The notes below the pieces were generated by a model that saw only the letters and a program-made list of their open reading frames with translations, made no database searches and was not told the origin of the DNA. DNA of 64,000 nt from Oikopleura dioica (lineage: Eukaryota > Chordata > Appendicularia > Copelata > Oikopleuridae): NCBI GenBank assembly GCA_907165135.1, contig OU015566.1:12260157-12324156 (forward strand), given 5' to 3'. The position numbers and the translations under genes are program-made. Below are positions 1-13,251 of this stretch, in pieces (position 1 is the first letter of the stretch; every line of letters starts with the position of its first letter).

Positions 1-3000
1 AACTATCTTCTTCGAGAGGTTCACTTGAATATTCAAGCACTTCTGTGCAAAAGAATAAATTAACGATGCGAACCCAAAAAAGGTTATTTTTGAAGATTTA
101 GATTAAATAATTTATCCCTCGAGTTCATCAAGTTTAACTTCTTTGGACTGAATAAATTATATGCACTGTATATTAAACTGTATAATACACTGCTTTTTCA
201 TTAGAAACGTCTACCAAAAAGTCATCATTTTTGATGAGAAACGTCTACTGCTGATGAACGCTTCAATGAAACTGCTTGCGTCAACCCCTTCATGAAGAAA
301 GTCACCCGTGTCAAAGAACCGACGTCTTGATACAGTTCCAGGTGATTATTACGAGCTCTGGCATCCTCATTTCTGTATCTACGTCAAAGAACAACCTGTC
401 AAGACTCAAGAGGAGCTTCAGGAAAAACCTCCGTTACCTGCTATTCCGATGGAACTACTGTAACAATCATAATCCAAGTGCTGACGTGAATAGTTGCCGA
501 GTGATTTAAGAAAATTAAAAATTAATTCGCGTCAGATTATTCATTTAAATGCTGACAGCAGCGAGATCGGACTATCGACGAAAATCTTGTCTTGGACAGT
601 GACACTTGACAGAATGAACGTAAATTTCGCTGTCCTACTGTACTCAAACGGCTCTGACGCGGAACTTGACGTTTTTACAGTCATGAAATCTGACTATCCC
701 GCTCGGGTCTACCGATATTACTGTAAAATTCTCCCTGTATCTTATTCTCCTTAGAGTCCGACTTTCAAGACCTTCTCCAGAAGAAGACTTCTTTTTTTTT
801 CATTGTCGAAGGGGGAAAAATTGACGTCAGCGGCACCCGAAAGACATTTGTCGACCCTTGAATAATTGAACTGCAGTCAGATTGAAACCACAATCGCCTT
901 CCTGCGCAAACGTTCAGCAATTAAACAAGTTCGAAATTTGCGTCATTACTTCTCCGAAAACAACTGTCATCAGCGAAATTAGAAAAACTGGAATCTTTTG
1001 CTGCAAAAAAAACTAGATTCTTGGTCTCTTGAAGAAAGGCATCAGTGTTGCAGATTTCGCCGCGCTCATCCCTTGTTTCAAATTCGGTATTAAAATTTGA
1101 CGTCATTTTTTTGCGCGCGGCTTCATTACCAAATAGAGATGATCCTTTTAATCCCCTTTTTCGTTATCGATTTTCATCAGAAATAAATTCCTCCTACAAA
1201 GTTCTCGAGTTCACCAAAGCCGCACAAAGAATGCAAGATTAAATTCTAGCTTGAAAGAAGTCTGGCCAGTAAGGTTGATCGCTTTCAGAATCGTGAGATT
1301 TGAGCGGCGCGGGCGCTAGGCGCCACCAGGTGGCACTCCCACACGATTCTGAAAAGAGAAGAAAAAACGAAGAAAAAAAGCTGCTGTGGCGCGCTGAGCT
1401 GAGCAAACTCGCCCAAGCAACAATCAGAAATTCAAATCGCTGAGTGGATGATAAAACCATTACTTTTTGCAAAAACTTTTTGAAAACATCGAAATCCTTC
1501 ACTAATTCGACAAATTTACCCAAGAGGAAAGAAAAAGAAGAACAAGCCAAAACTCAGAGAGAAAAAATTCAAGACTGAAAATTTCAAATCAGAAAATTTC
1601 AAACTCGGAAAAGAATCTTCTTGGAAAGGCGGAAATTCCTCAGGTAAGAAAAGTTTTCAATAAAGCGTAAATGCTAATTTCAAGAAAAAAAATAATAGAG
1701 TTAGTAATTTTTACGGGCGCGCTCAGATGTTTGATTTGCGTCAATTGTCAGAATCGCTGAGAAACAATAATATGATAAACTTTGGGAAGATTGGGTACTC
1801 TTTCATGATTTCAAATCTGATTTTTTTGTGAATTAATTTTGATTTTAATTGATTAATTTTTGATTTGAGAAAATGACTTTTTTAAAATTTTTCGTGTGAA
1901 AATAATTTATGATTTTTTAAAGAAAAATTTATAAAAAAAAACGATTAATTTATGAATTAATTATTCGAATAAAAATGAAAATAATTGTATATTAATGAGT
2001 TCACTTATATTTTATTCTTTTATATAAATTTTAAAGTAGCTCGGTTGGGTATTAGAATTGCGTACCAGAGTTGGCTCCATTAAAAATGAGCACCGTTTTT
2101 GTTTAAACTTCTTTTGTACTTCTGAGATGAAAGGGTAATTCTGGAGTGCTTTACGAAAAAATGTTCATAATTGACGTCACTTACGGTCGCTCTGAATTTA
2201 TCCTTAGGGCATAACTGCTGACTCAGGTCATCTCTTCTCATCCCTTATCACCATCAGAGCTCGTAACGTTTCAATTAAGGATATAGACCCCAGTAAAGAG
2301 ATTTTTGTCTGAAGCGATTTTTGCCAAGAGATTTGGGAATTTCCAGAGACGAGATTTAAGAAAACAAAATTAAAAAAAAGGTGAAGAATTTTAGAAAATC
2401 AAAAAACGAAAACACGTGAAAAACAGACCTGGTTGATTCAATGTGAAAGGAAAATTTGAACAGGTGTCATAAATGCCCTAATTAGTGCACATAAAGTTAG
2501 TCTATTAATGTTTGTCTCTCAAGAAAATGTTTCTCGAGGGACGCCCTTAATCATTTTTATGAGATTTTATGCGATTTGGTCATTTTTCTTGGAGATGAAA
2601 TTTAAAAAATAGAGTTGAAAAATTGTTTATAATCCTAAAACAACTTTGTCAGAGTTTTTTGGCCGAAGATTATACAGAAAACGCCCATTTTAATCCACGT
2701 GACACTCGGTACTACACGTGGAAGTCCCTGTGGGCAATCTTATCACTAGCATAGCTACTGCATGCATAGCAACATCAGTACAAGTATTTACTGAAACAAA
2801 AAAACTAGGCCGACCCAGATTTTCTTACGAAATCAACCGGTAAAAATTGTCTGAAAAAACGCAACTGTCTAAATTATCGAGGCTGAACTAAAAAGGGAGA
2901 CTGACCGTCAAGAATGCAAAAATTGCCCAGATTAACAATCCTACAAATTGAGTGTAGACTAACAGACAGTGGGAAGAAACTTAAACGAAAGTAAACGATT

Positions 3001-3903
3001 AAACTTAGCTGAATTAACAGCGCAGAAAATCACCTTTGAAACTTGGCGAATATCTGACCAAGCGAGTCCGGAATTTCCGGAAACGTTTTTTTTTTAATGA
3101 GTCTGAAGAATGCATTGTGAGAAACACTGTATTGTCAGGCAGCAGTTTGTCAGATCAGAATGAACTGTTAAAAAGTTCAAATTTTGATATGCCCGTAAGG
3201 TGCATAATTTCACCGAATTCAGTCTTGTCTGGTCACCGCATTTCAAAAATCTTTAGAAAACTTAAGATTAGTAGGTAATCATCCTTTCTTGTTGATCCTT
3301 GATTTGAAATAGATGAAAAGTGCAAGCTAAAAATAGTAATTTTGCAAGTGATTGAACTGCTGATTGACCGGGCCGGTCCGAGGGGAAATCTAAAGCAAAG
3401 TCTGACATGCAGATTACCCAAAAGCAGCGGACTGTAATTACTTGTCACTTTAATCAAAGCAAGCCTAAAGTAGACTTTGGATTTAGCTTTTTTGCGTTAG
3501 GGTTATGTAAGATCAATTATCTTAGATAACTTGTCTCTCTTGACAATTTTCAATGTTACACTGGAATAGATAGACTTTTCTCCTATCTACCATTTTTCTG
3601 GGTTATTCTTCATCGCGTAAATATTATGTACGAGCGTCGTTGACGATTCTGATAGGTGAGAAACGCAGCCCTTTTTGATAATATCGAGTAATTAATAGGC
3701 GGAAGTTGTATTTTTGTCATCAAAACTGGTATTTTTATCGTCCTCTTCTTCGCCCATCGTTTCATTTTTTTCTTTCCAAAAGTGTTGCAGCTACTATCTT
3801 CTCTTGACGCTAAGCTAGCGATGACCTTCTATAAAATATTTAACAGGTGCTTAATAACTCATTAGTATTTAAGGTATTGCGAGGTTTGACGGGCTATGGG
3901 CCG
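1..3903. other. Gene-free region (3.9 kb)
   Basis: AT-rich stretch with only short, stop-rich open frames. None has splice logic, family resemblance or a convincing start. A GC-rich island at about 1300-1345 contains a palindromic CTCF-like core (listed separately). The rest may be regulatory DNA or UTR for the + strand gene that starts at 3904. Confidence 0.6.
1323..1335. promoter_or_regulatory. Candidate CTCF-type core site
   Basis: The 13-mer CCACCAGGTGGCA fits the vertebrate CTCF core consensus CCASYAGRKGGCR at every position. It lies inside the odd-length palindrome GCCACC-A-GGTGGC (1322-1334). Sequence match only; occupancy is unknown, and a 13-bp degenerate match can occur by chance. 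Confidence 0.3.
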
Positions 3904-6900
3904 ATGTTACATACATCAGAAGCTTACGGACTGGATCAAAGGTATTTCGAAGAGAGAATTCAAAATTTATCAGAAAATTTCTTCAGTCGACCGAGTAGAA
4001 GTCGTGATCCGCACTGGGCAACCCTCAAGTCGCAATTTTCGAACTCGGAGTCCGAAATCAAAACTAAAAAGACCCAAGTGACGACAACGCGCAGAAGAGC
4101 TCACTCGCTAAATGGCTCTGAAAACAGGTAACAATAAACAGGCATTTGAAATGTCTCATAAATAACTCTGGAATGCTGCTTACTAAATATGGCCACGCAA
4201 TCGACCATCGAAACAATATTTTCGCGAAACGTCATACGCTGGGGCGAGAGTGCATTAGTTAATTAAAACACTTTAAAATAAAATTTACCGAGGCTGTAAA
4301 CGGGCCCGATTTCCACGCCAATACTCATAAAAATGTCGCCAACTGTCTGCTAAATGGTAAATCAAAAGCGCCTTCTGTAGAAACCTGCCCAATATTTTTT
4401 TGATAATTTCTCTTAACAGAATGATCTGTATAAAGATTTTTGTGGTCTTTTCGAAAAAGTAATAAGAGTCAAAAACACTGGCTACGGGACCACCCGTAGA
4501 TTTTCTTTCGAAAAAAGATATACTGTCATAAATCTGTAGCTTTATTCAAAGGCAATCATCAGAATAATGTTTTCTTTAGATAGTTTTCTTTCAAATGTCA
4601 GTTGATCTGACCGCTCAGATTTGACCTTAACATTGGAACTAAGTCTAAGAAACTTGGGATCGAAAATGAAATTAAGAATAGTAATATAACTTTGATTTAA
4701 GTGCTGGTCACGTAATGAATCTCCTGCTCGTTTAGAATGTAATTTTACGAGTCGATATCATAAATTACTTTTACGCTTCATGACATGTAGATTTATGCAC
4801 CATCTTTTCTTTCGAATTTCAACCAGAAAAAGAACGATGTTCCGTCGATGAGAAGGAGAAAGTTTAAAAAGACTAAACTTATACGCAAGGTGCGAAAGAG
4901 TGTCGTAAACTGCCGTCGCAACATTCCAGTCGTGTGTTAATTTTATAGCGCTGATGACCGGCTTTACTTGCGCCACTTTATGCCGCCCAATTCTCACAAG
5001 GCGACTTTACCACTTACGTTATTTGGGCTTAGATTATATTGATCAATCCATTATCCTCAGCGTCAATTATTCTAACGCACTACGCTGTATGCATATTCTT
5101 GACAAATTATCGTATCTGCCTGACGCATTTTTCTTCAATTACATAATCAACTCTATTCGGATCAAATTCTGTTTCAGCGACGACCTGAATGAAATCCGAA
5201 ATAGCCGATCTGGAGTTTCATTTTCCAACGACCGGGATCCTTTACCAGAGGTAAAAAAAAAACATAATTGAAATCAAGGAAGAGAACCTAAATCATCATT
5301 TCAGGCCTGGCCGGAGGTAGCCACGAGCCGAGAAGTAGTCACCGAAAACTCACTTGCGCAGGGTGAGGATGGAATCCCTCTTCTTGCTGAAGCCGAGTAT
5401 CGACGAGTCAATGACTCTAGAAACCAGCGATTGATTCTCAGCTCGACATGCATCTCGCCGACCGCGAATGGTCAAGTGCAGGGCAAGCTGAAGGGCTGCA
5501 TCGATTACAATGACATCATTGCTATCAGGTATGACAACGAGAAAGACTATATATTCAACCGTTGCTCTAGAATCGGTTCGACAGCCATTTGCGAGCGTCC
5601 AGTCCTCCAGCTGTACTTGCAAGAACCTTCTCCGTGCTCACCACAGCTCTATCATACAAAGGTGTGAAAATGATAGCTTAAATCGCTCAGCAAAAGAGTG
5701 CTAATCGCCTAGCGACTCTTCATCTCTATCGCTTCCTTGCTCCCAACAGTGTCCTGCTGCGCTCCCTCAGAATTGTGACGTCAATCGCTAATTCAAATCG
5801 CGGCGGGGCAGCCCTTTTCTTGGCGAGTTTTTTGTTCGTTCAAGGGGCGCTTTTCTCAGAGGACAATTGAGTTCCTGCACCTGATGGTCAATGTAGAATT
5901 GTACAGTAATGATCATGAGATTTATAATTAAAAACAGAACCAACATTGAACATTCTCGCAAAAGTTCATGACATAATTTCAGACGGATGAGGGAGTCTGC
6001 AGATCGTATCGACAACACTACGAGTTCAAAAGCTATATTTTCATGTTCTCGCATACCCCCGAAAGGGACCACTGCAAGAATACGATACGATGGCGCTGCC
6101 ACTTGCGTCGCACCTTTCGCCTCATGATGGATCCCGAGTGCAGTCCCGACAACTTTGAAATCTACCTCAAACGCATTATTAACTCCCACAAAAATTACAA
6201 TATTCGCCCAGTCTCAGGTATTCAATATTCACCCGAAAAGACTTTTAAGCCCTTTTTAGCGAACGACAGCATTCAAGAAATCCTCAGCAAAGTCTTACGG
6301 CGCGCGTCGGCTGAAGTAATCCAAAAGCTCTGCTCGTCCTCGTCCCTCATCAAAAGTCTGGAAGACGTACTCGCTTATCACATGTCGCCGGAGCTCTGTC
6401 ACCTGCTCGAGTTGCACTGCGCCTCGACGTCAAAAACGCGCGGCAGCGAGCGCGTCATCCTCAACGCTGTGTACAAAGGCTTGCATCATTACAACTTGCA
6501 CCAAATCGGTGCCAAATGGGATGAAGAACTCACCCAGAAAAGCGATCAAATTCGAGCAGCTGTGATCCGCCTCTGTCTTGTTTACCTCAATTTGGTTACT
6601 GCGGGAAAGTCGAGTCTTGTTTCAAAGCAAGATTTGACGATCAAAACTCCCTCGCCCGCGAAACCGTCTGGTTCAGAATCTCCTGTAAAGATGAACCACT
6701 CGATGAACATTCGCGAATTCATCTCCTCTGTACATGGAGGAACCGCTTGTCCTCATTTAATGACACCGAACAATCTCTTCATTATCGCTCGGGTTGCCAT
6801 CAGCCAGGTAAATCCAACCCTACATGTTCTCTTGTTCGAATCGAGTTCTAGTGTTTCAACAGCTCGAACGAACAAACCACCACCACATGCTTAGTCTGCC

Positions 6901-8595
6901 CTTCTCACTGCCACTTTTCTAAACGAATGCACTGGGCCAAGCTCGGAATGGACATACTGTACTATGCTACTGACTACGATGTAATTATCTCCTTTGAGTT
7001 TTCGAAATTACTGGTTTTCTAGGACTGGAAGTGTCAAATTAGCGAACTTGTAATTAAATTTCAATATTTAACGCCCGCTCCTGAGTCCTGTAAGTAATCA
7101 GTATTTTGATCTTTATTGATAATCATTCAGGCCGTTCTTTTGGAAAGATGCTCCGTCGCCTCTTACTGAAAATAATTAGTTTTACCGTTTCTTCAAATGA
7201 TATCAGGTGCGCTCATTTTTTATTCTAAAAATTTACCTTTTTATTTTAGTACTTGGCTGCTCAAAGTTTTTACAAGCGTGACAGAATCAACAGTTCCAAA
7301 GAAAATCTTCATGTCAACGCTGACAAAACCGACAGAATCTTCGCCCCAAACGATGTTCACAAACGAAGATCGTCTAGAATTATGGAAAGCTGTGCTTAGC
7401 AAGATAGAATTCACGGATATTCATAAGGAAGTCATTGTGCTAAAGTCGATTAGTAAAAGGTAATAATGTCTTTTTATCAAAAGAATACTGACCTTATAAT
7501 TTCCTGCGCGTGAAGTTTAAGAGTCGCCAATTTCCGTCTAAATTTAGCCAGTGACGCCCTAAAATAGCAGCTTTTCCTCCTTTCTCACGATTACTTTCTA
7601 CTGTTGCTCTTAACTGTTGTTTAGTTATTTCTCGAATCTGTTGGAGTTTTCGCAACGATCGGATGAACTGGTGCGACCTTCTGTCTATCTGATGCTTCGG
7701 ATCCTTGAGCACAATATTCTGCACATAGATGAGCAGCGAAATGCAATCAACAAAGTCAAACTTTCGGACTACGGCCGGAAAGAATACGAGAAAATCGTCT
7801 CGCGGAATATTTGGTATCCAGCGCCGGGAAAACCCGGTGGTAGGGTAAGTTGCCATACAATGTCTTATTCTAAATTGCCCAAATTATATTATAAAAAACG
7901 GTTATTCTCATTTATTGCCTTGTAATAAAATGAAATTTAAGGTTTTTCATCAGTGTAGTAATATATAAATTACGGTCTAAGAGTTTCGTATTCTTCGATT
8001 AAATTTGATCATTTTTCTACTTTATAATGCTCAATTATTTCCTCGGCGACATACAATTTGTCTAACCCAACAATTATAGACCCGTTTGAGTTTCCAGCGC
8101 GGAGCAACAAACGAAGACGTAGAACGCGAAATAGCGAAAAACCGCGGAGGAGACGTCCTTGAAGTTGACCTTGCTGAGACGAAAATCAACGACGAGATTG
8201 CGAACTCGCTGTCTAAAATGCCAAAGCTCAGGAAGATTGATCTTTCGCAAACGGTAAGAAATCAACGCTGACATTGCTGAATCTCATCACAAATTTCAGA
8301 GCATAAGCGATTCGACTCTGAAAGTTCTTTCGAGTGGAAAGTACAAAAGCCAAATAACAGAATTGTACCTGTCGGAATGCGAAAACCTGTCGCCCGATGG
8401 AATGTCATACCTCACATCTCTTACTAGCTTATCAAAATTGATTCTTACGGGGACAAAGTTAACTGCTGAAGTTTGCTTGGTAAGATTCCAAATTCCTTTT
8501 ATTAGATTCTTATTCTGATTTTGTAGAGCTTGAAGAAACTCCCCTCCATGCGAGAATTCGATTATCGCTACACCGCCGCTGAATTCATGCAGTAA
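3904..8595 (+). CDS. Unknown 12-exon protein with C-terminal leucine-rich repeats
   Basis: Function not recognised. Exons 3904-4127, 5178-5250, 5305-5661, 5983-6807, 6852-6980, 7023-7089, 7131-7206, 7250-7459, 7625-7844, 8080-8253, 8300-8479 and 8527-8595 all have GT-AG borders and join in phase to 867 residues. The start is the first ATG in frame; a longer 5' end is possible. The N-terminal quarter is polar. The middle holds a helical region and a Cys/His patch (TCLVCPSHCHFSKRMH, exon 6852-6980) that could bind metal. The last three exons carry LRR-like units (for example LEVDLAETKI, LRKIDLSQT, ITELYLSECENL), which suggest a protein-binding C-terminus as in F-box/LRR or ZYG11-type proteins; this is a resemblance only. 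Intron 1 is about 1.05 kb, long for this genome. Confidence 0.7.
5269..5283 (+). repeat. 15-mer TGAAATCAAGGAAGA, copy 1
   Basis: First of five exact copies in the window (others at 25843, 36144, 38383 and 58561). This one lies in an intron, about 21 nt before the AG acceptor at 5304. Confidence 0.8.
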
Positions 8596-9283
8596 ATACA
8601 AAAATCCAAAGACACACAGTATAAAGATTCAACCCTTCGCTCTTCTCCTTGTTCTATAAATTATTTTCTTTGCCCCCTTTTTCATTCTGTAGCCAAACTC
8701 GTTCACAAACAAACCAACCAAAAAAATGAAACGTTGTTACTGTAATTTTCATTGATACTGTAACTCGACGAGAAAATTCCTTCCCAGTGCAGTCAATAAA
8801 GATACTGTCAGCCAGTTGCAGTAATTTCTTCTTTATGGTAAGACGGGGGTGGCGGGAAGAAGAAAAAGAAGCTGCACGTTCTCGTAAACACGGCCACGTC
8901 AAATTTGACGTGCAAGTATTCGCACCTAGCGCACGGTTGAGCCCCCGTTCTGAGTGAAAAGTACTTGTGGGTTGACAGTTCGACCCTTTCGGTCGCTAAT
9001 TTTCATCATCAGCCTGGTTACTGTAACTTTGTTAGACACTGTCTAAATTCGAAACAAACGTTCAATTGCAGAGAAATTACACAGCTTGTCAGACGAACTT
9101 CGTCTAGTTGAATATCTACCGTAACTCACTGATAATGACATATTGTGAAATGAAATATAAATACGAACTTTTCAATAATCGAACATCAATTTGGTACAAA
9201 CTCGTAGTTCAAAAAATAATGTGTTTATTATCAGTAAATGAGGCAGGTGATAAATGGGCAGTAGAAAACTCGCTATAATTTTC
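8596..9283. other. Convergent intergenic region
   Basis: Lies between the 3' end of the + strand LRR gene and the 3' end of the - strand SYCP2-like gene, so it should hold both 3'UTRs and polyadenylation signals (for example AATAAA at about 8797). I see no gene. Confidence 0.6.
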
Positions 9284-12018
9284 CTATTTGCGCATTTCGA
9301 CGATGATTTTCTCCATGAGTTGCTTCGCCATCGTCGCAATCGCCTTCTTACGCTCGCCCGCTGCGACATTCTGCTCGGAGTCCTTGATGACTTGTTTCGC
9401 ATTTTTACGCAGATCTTTTCGAGCTTTCTTCATTTGCTCAAAGTGCTTTCGGCAATTCTCATCGACTTGGTTCTTCACGGACTCGATTTCTTTGATGCTT
9501 TCCTCCACGCGCGGCATGAATTGAGAAATGCTTGCGAATTTCTAAAGAAAAATAATTTGTTATTTTCATTGAATTAAGTCAATCCTACCTCTCGCAACTT
9601 CCCCATCATCTCCTGCTGCTCCTTGGTGACTGTTTCAGACACATTTGGTCGCTGCTTCTGCATGAGGGGGGTCGAGCTCGAAAGAGCCTTGGCTGTTTTC
9701 GATTTTTTCCGAGGAGGCGCCATGTTCAAGTCAGTTGGGCTACTGTTGAACTCGACTGGCATATCCGGAGTCAACTCTCTTGAGCCTTTTGAATTTTGAC
9801 TTGAGGTCGCTTCTTCGTTCATGATCGCACTTTTGACGGAAGGACCTGGAGTTGTTTCGTCTGCGTCGGAACTCTCGTCGGTGTCGATGGTAGGCTCTGC
9901 GAAAGTTGTCAGCTTTGGAGGAGGGTCCTTATCAGAAGAAATATTATCGAGTCGGCAGAAATAAAATACCTTTACTTTTGGCTTCGATCGCACCGCTTCG
10001 ATTGGAGTGATTGGAAGGTGCATCTCCTGCTTGACTTTTTTCGCCGACATCATGATTCCCGGTGTTCCAGCGGCAATCGTCATGTTGGGAAGATCCTCTT
10101 CTCCCGACGAAGCACCCTCTTTAGGACTGAAATTGTTATAAGAAAAGACCGAGTTGAAATGAAGCATACTTTTTAGATTTCTTCTCGTTCTTCGGCGTCT
10201 GCTTCAATTTGAACTGCGTCTCGAGACCTCTGGTGAGTGGAGCCAGTGTAGAATGCGAGTCAGTCGGCTTCATCTTGTGCGAGTTGGTTGGTGTTTTTAG
10301 GTTATAAGCACTTTCGCGATTGAGCGGAACGACTTCGCTGCGGTAAAACGACGAAGGGACGAGAGATCGACACTCGATGTTTTGCTGGCTCAAGGGCTGA
10401 CTAAGATCGACAGACATCTGAGATACTCCTTCTGGATCGAGCAATTCCAAGTCGACGACGGATTTCAACTCTATAATCTCTATTTTAACAAAGGCATTGG
10501 GACAGATAGATACCTTTCATTTCACAGGCAGGAACTGGACTGACAGCTGTAGTCGGGATAGAGGAACTTCGATTCGTCGAGGTGATAGTTGAAGGTGCAC
10601 GTCGGCCTTTTTTCTGTACAGTGAAGAAAAACGGCCCTTCTCTTCTGATCACATCTTCAGTATCAACCCCATGGAAAGTGGAGTTTCTATTGAAGTAAAT
10701 TGTCACTTGTTGGTCACTCAAGTCTATGCTTTCGGTGTCCAATTGGATGATAAACTTGAAACAAAGTTCAATTGAAACCGATGAAATTCAAGCTTACATA
10801 TTTCTCAGTTGTTTTAGTAGCTGTTTTCTTCGTCTCATACTTGTAGATGGGAATGTAGTCGAACTCATCCGAGCCTTCGATGATGATCATCATCATCGCA
10901 AACTTTCGTTGAAACGACAGATACGCTTTTGGAAACTCTTTGTCTCCGATCATGAGTTTTCCAATTCGATCAAAAGAGCTGAGCATTTTGAATTTCCGAC
11001 AAAGCTCCACAAGACTAGGTTTAGTCTCCATATAATTCGCGAATTCTTTGAAGTTCCCGAAGATTTCCTTTTATTCTTTCCATGTGCATCTAAATCAAAC
11101 ATCTAAATCTGAAATTTTCGAACAGTAACTTACATAGCAGCATAAGCAATTTGAAGCCAGTGATTTGAACGGGCGCTGGTTGCTCTTGAGAAAGAATCAT
11201 GTCGACAATTTTCTTTGCCATCGATCTTTCTGGCAAGTATTCGTCGCTCATTTGGAACAGCATCGTTAGTTTGATGAACTCCACATGTTTTGATGGCAGG
11301 TTCAGCTCGTTTTGGGTAACTTAAATTTAATTTAATCAAATTTGCTGGTTAGTTTTTATTTTTGAAGCATAAGCTTACAGAATTTGTCGAAAAGAGTGGA
11401 CATCGCCCGGAAGAGTTCCATACGGATGTTGTCTTTTCTTTCATGTCGCCAGAGATCAAAAACTCGTGCAAAAAGATGCTGTGTGTTCACATAATCGTAC
11501 TCTGATTGTGACTCCGCGTATTTCTCCATGCCACTATAAATGAAATAAAACACGTTATAGGCAAAATTTTCGTACCAGGTGAGCTCTCTGACAAAGTGGA
11601 AGAGCCAGACTGATTGAAATTCGGTTTTATCAGGTCGCTCCTCGAGGAATCGTTTGACGATTCCAACAACCATGTTTGGGCCATCGTGTTCCTCGTAGAA
11701 GACGTTCTCGTCGGTAATGATATCCGCGAATAACAAGAATTCGTCCTCGCTCTAAAGGGAGATCAACAAAGAGTACGCAAGTTTTGAAAAGTTGTTTTCT
11801 TCACTTACCCAGCCTTTACCTAGCCGTCCTTTCATCGCAACTTCGCCCAAGGACTTCATATTTATCCCCTCCTCATGATTGAGAACTTCTATTATTGATG
11901 GACCGAATCCACTTTGTGTCGCTGGCGGTGAAAATTCAAATCCATTTGGTTGAGAATCCATCTCTATTCTCGATTTCTCTGAAATGATTGACGGCCCGCC
12001 TCGCGTTTGCGAATACAT
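9284..12018 (-). CDS. SYCP2-like nuclear coiled-coil protein (tentative)
   Basis: About eight to nine exons. Order in the protein: a polar N-terminus (MYSQTRGGP at 12018); an all-helical, armadillo-like region of about 250 residues (exons 11750-11090); a beta-rich region (11031-10490); a long Ser/Thr/Pro/Lys-rich linker with an NLS-like RKKSKTAK; and a C-terminal coiled coil (MPRVEESIKEIESVKNQ onward) ending at 9284. This order matches synaptonemal complex protein 2 (ARM-like domain, Spt16M-like domain, disordered linker, terminal coiled coil), which forms lateral elements of meiotic chromosomes. Sequence identity is low, so the call rests on architecture. Near 11575 a 42-nt AT-rich segment is open in frame but ends in TTTATAG, so it may be a retained or real intron. 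Alternative: another chromatin scaffold protein. Confidence 0.5.
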
Positions 12019-12224
12019 TTTGATTCTAGAGAAAATTACGACTTCTGCGGGGCTTCATTGAGGCTCTGGAGAAAAAATGAGAAAGTCTCGAATCAACTCT
12101 GATTCCTTGTTGGAAAATTTCGAAGTCGATTGACGGAAAGTTTTGTCTTTATCAAATCTAGGCGAAAAAACTGACGGGATAAAAGTAAAGTTACAAGTTT
12201 AATCAACTTTAATGTCGTTTATTT

Positions 12225-13041
12225 TCAGTGGGCGCTCCACATTTGTTTTCGAATAAAGTCATTATAAAAGTGCTGCTGAAGACATCCGATTTCCGCTGCT
12301 GAGTACTTGTTGTCATGATCATCGTCTGCCTGAAAACATCACTCATATACATTTCTTGCAACAGTAACTTACAGTAAATAGGATATCCATAGCTGTTGAG
12401 TAATCTGTGTCGTTGAAAAAATGACCTGAATAATGCCATGAAAAAAGTGACTTCTAAAATACCGTCTTACGGTAAGACTCTTACCAACTAGCCCTAGAAT
12501 CTTATAAATAGCAAACTCGTTCAGTTTCTCATCGTCGAGATGTCCTTTTCCGAGAGTCGATACCATCGTCTTTCCAAATGCAAGATCCCACATTGCTCCG
12601 GCTAATGCCCACTCGGCCAGTTGCAGCTTCCCATCGTTATCTGTATCGCCAATTTCCATACGATTGAGTTTCATCGCCATCGGTCGATTTAAAGCTAGAA
12701 CTGTTCTTTTTCTTGTGAAAATGGCCCCTTTTACCTTTTAAAAAATGCTCCTCGCAGCTGATCAGTTCTTCCATAATTACCATGCCATCATGGTTATCGT
12801 CACAGTACACGAAACTTTCAGTAAAGAGCATTTCATCCGCCAAAATTTTCAATATCTCTGGATTCTCCGCCTAGAAAAAAGCCTATCTTTCTGGGAGACT
12901 ACTTTCATTTATTACTGGTTTAGCTCTGTAAATTGCGATCAAGTTCTTCTCCATCTCTACACCAAATTCGGCCATAGAAGTAATCAACCCCGGCCGAGCA
13001 AAAATCAACGCGAATAAAAATAAAAACAAAACCGAGAACAT
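12225..13041 (-). CDS. Secreted EF-hand calcium-binding protein
   Basis: Five exons (13041-12916, 12870-12735, 12694-12485, 12425-12373, 12329-12225) join in phase to 209 residues. The start MFSVLFLFLFALIFA is a clear signal peptide. Three EF-hand loops can be read: DDNHDGMVIMEE, DTDNDGKLQLAE and DDDHDNKYSAAE. The third has N where glycine is usual at loop position 6, so it may bind calcium weakly. The protein is probably extracellular or in the secretory lumen. It resembles the calcium-binding part of SPARC/reticulocalbin-type proteins but I cannot place it in a named family. The next - strand gene upstream (13252-14328) is SPARC-like, so the two may be a functional or duplicated pair; that is inference. 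Confidence 0.8.
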
Positions 13042-13251
13042 TTTCAAAGAGGAATGGATGGGATAAAACCGAAGTAACAGGGTATAAATGGGGGGCGTCA
13101 AAGTTCTCGGTAGGGCGTCAAATTGGAGGAAACGCGGTCAGATTTATTCAAATAATTATTTCCGCGAAGAACTTTATCGCTTTTGTTTCATATCCTCGGT
13201 GGGTGTTGAAGTTCAATTTATTAAAAAATTCATATTTGCTCGCATTAAGTT

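Noticed and set aside
276-754. Overlapping short open frames (77 and 86 codons)
   Set aside because: Stop-rich surroundings, no splice continuation, composition like non-coding DNA and no family resemblance.
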